A DNA stretch of 6,212 nt, from positions 1 through 6,212 of the forward strand of contig CAMLLA010000261.1 of NCBI GenBank assembly GCA_946480525.1, read 5' to 3'. Below are positions 5,684 to 6,212 of the stretch, in pieces (the first letter of the stretch is position 1; each line of letters opens with the position of its first letter). The position numbers and the translations under genes were made by a program. This DNA is from an uncultured Asticcacaulis sp. (GTDB taxonomy: Bacteria; Pseudomonadota; Alphaproteobacteria; Caulobacterales; Caulobacteraceae). Below the pieces are notes generated by a model. The model saw only the letters and a program-made list of their open reading frames with translations, made no database searches and was not told the DNA's origin.

Positions 5684-6212
5684 GTCCCAGCCCCTGACCG
5701 ATACAGCTCCAACCGACCTGCTGCCCGGCTGCACCCGAGTGCTCGTCCTGGCGGACGGCACGGTCTATCAGGGACTGGGTTGCGGCGCCGCCGGCGAAGC
5801 GCTGGGCGAGGTCTGCTTCAATACCGCGATGACGGGCTATCAGGAAATCCTGACCGATCCCTCCTACATGGAACAGATCGTCGCCTTCACCTTCCCGCAC
5901 GTCGGCAATGTCGGCGTCAATGCCGATGATGTCGAGCAACTGGGGAATGACCCCAAGCGCGCGGCCAAGGGCGCGATCTTCCGCGACCTGCCGACTCCGC
6001 CGGCCAACTGGCGCTCGACGCTCAGCTTCAACGACTGGCTGACCCAGCGTGGCGTCGTCGCCATCGCCGGCATCGACACGCGGGCGCTGACCAAGCGTAT
6101 CCGCGACAAGGGCATGCCGCACGGCATCATAGCGCATTCTCCGACAGGGGCTTTCGACATTCCTGCCCTGATTTCAAAAGCGGCCAACTGGTCGGGCATC
6201 GGCGGCCTGGAT
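5643..6212 (+). CDS. carA: Carbamoyl phosphate synthetase small subunit CarA, N-terminal part, cut by window edge
   Basis: CarA supplies ammonia from glutamine to CarB for carbamoyl phosphate, the precursor of pyrimidines and arginine. The visible part is the N-terminal CPSase small-chain domain. Numbering from ATG 5643, it shows VLVLADGTVYQG (~33-44), EVCFNTAMTGYQEILTDPSY (~56-75), FPHVGNVG (~84-91) and IAGIDTRALTKRIRDKG (~142-158). The glutaminase domain with its Cys-His-Glu triad is beyond the edge. The frame is open from 5616. The start is uncertain: ATG 5643 lacks a Shine-Dalgarno and lies inside a candidate -10 box. Others in frame are GTG 5739, which would trim the first strand, and the non-standard CTG 5694, after which the text reads TDTAPTDLLPG like a normal CarA beginning. 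GTG 5680 is out of frame. The family identity is secure; treat residues before ~18 as provisional. Confidence 0.93.
   Translation, partial: MCAAVCPPPPIKSESQPLTDTAPTDLLPGCTRVLVLADGTVYQGLGCGAAGEALGEVCFNTAMTGYQEILTDPSYMEQIVAFTFPHVGNVGVNADDVEQLGNDPKRAAKGAIFRDLPTPPANWRSTLSFNDWLTQRGVVAIAGIDTRALTKRIRDKGMPHGIIAHSPTGAFDIPALISKAANWSGIGGLD

Noticed and set aside
5394..6137. 247-codon minus-strand open frame opposite mug end and carA
   Set aside because: It crosses two real genes and their spacer on the other strand, and its translation shows no domain. Shadow of carA.

Overview
The window is a chromosomal housekeeping region from an alphaproteobacterium, most likely of the Caulobacteraceae (Caulobacter/Asticcacaulis type). 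This is inferred from the moderately high GC content, the dnaG-rpoD pair, a DnaG whose N-terminus has lost its zinc ligands, and candidate promoters that fit the Caulobacter-style -35/-10 elements better than E. coli ones. The genus cannot be fixed from the sequence alone.

Layout. On the minus strand, dnaG (DNA primase, 3551 down to 1662) is followed after 145 bp by the first 505 codons of rpoD (primary sigma factor, from 1516 off the left edge). This is the remnant of the macromolecular-synthesis operon, without rpsU. The dnaG-rpoD gap is dense in inverted repeats and holds a possible rpoD promoter with a good Shine-Dalgarno. A 112-bp divergent intergenic region (3552-3663) separates dnaG from a plus-strand set: a secreted GH5 glycoside hydrolase resembling beta-mannanases (3664-4632), a YbjQ/UPF0145 protein 11 bp later (4644-4961), and a Mug-type mismatch DNA glycosylase (5036-5581). 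Last comes the N-terminal part of carA, the small subunit of carbamoyl phosphate synthetase, running off the right edge.

The genes do not form one pathway. dnaG and rpoD couple replication priming with transcription, mug is DNA repair, carA feeds pyrimidine and arginine synthesis, and the GH5 enzyme is an exported polysaccharidase. The GH5-ybjQ pair looks like accessory cargo in an otherwise conserved housekeeping neighbourhood.

I found no CRISPR array, tRNA, rRNA, insertion sequence or clearly new multi-gene system. The points most worth a second look are: (1) the carA leader, where a candidate promoter places the start site at a GTTTGC, the same initially transcribed sequence as the UTP-sensitive E. 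coli carAB P1 promoter, with a GC-rich dyad around the -10 and an unclear start codon; (2) dnaG, which appears to be leaderless with a GTG start; (3) non-canonical catalytic motifs in the Mug-like protein and a missing conserved His in the GH5 enzyme; (4) the structured dnaG-rpoD junction.
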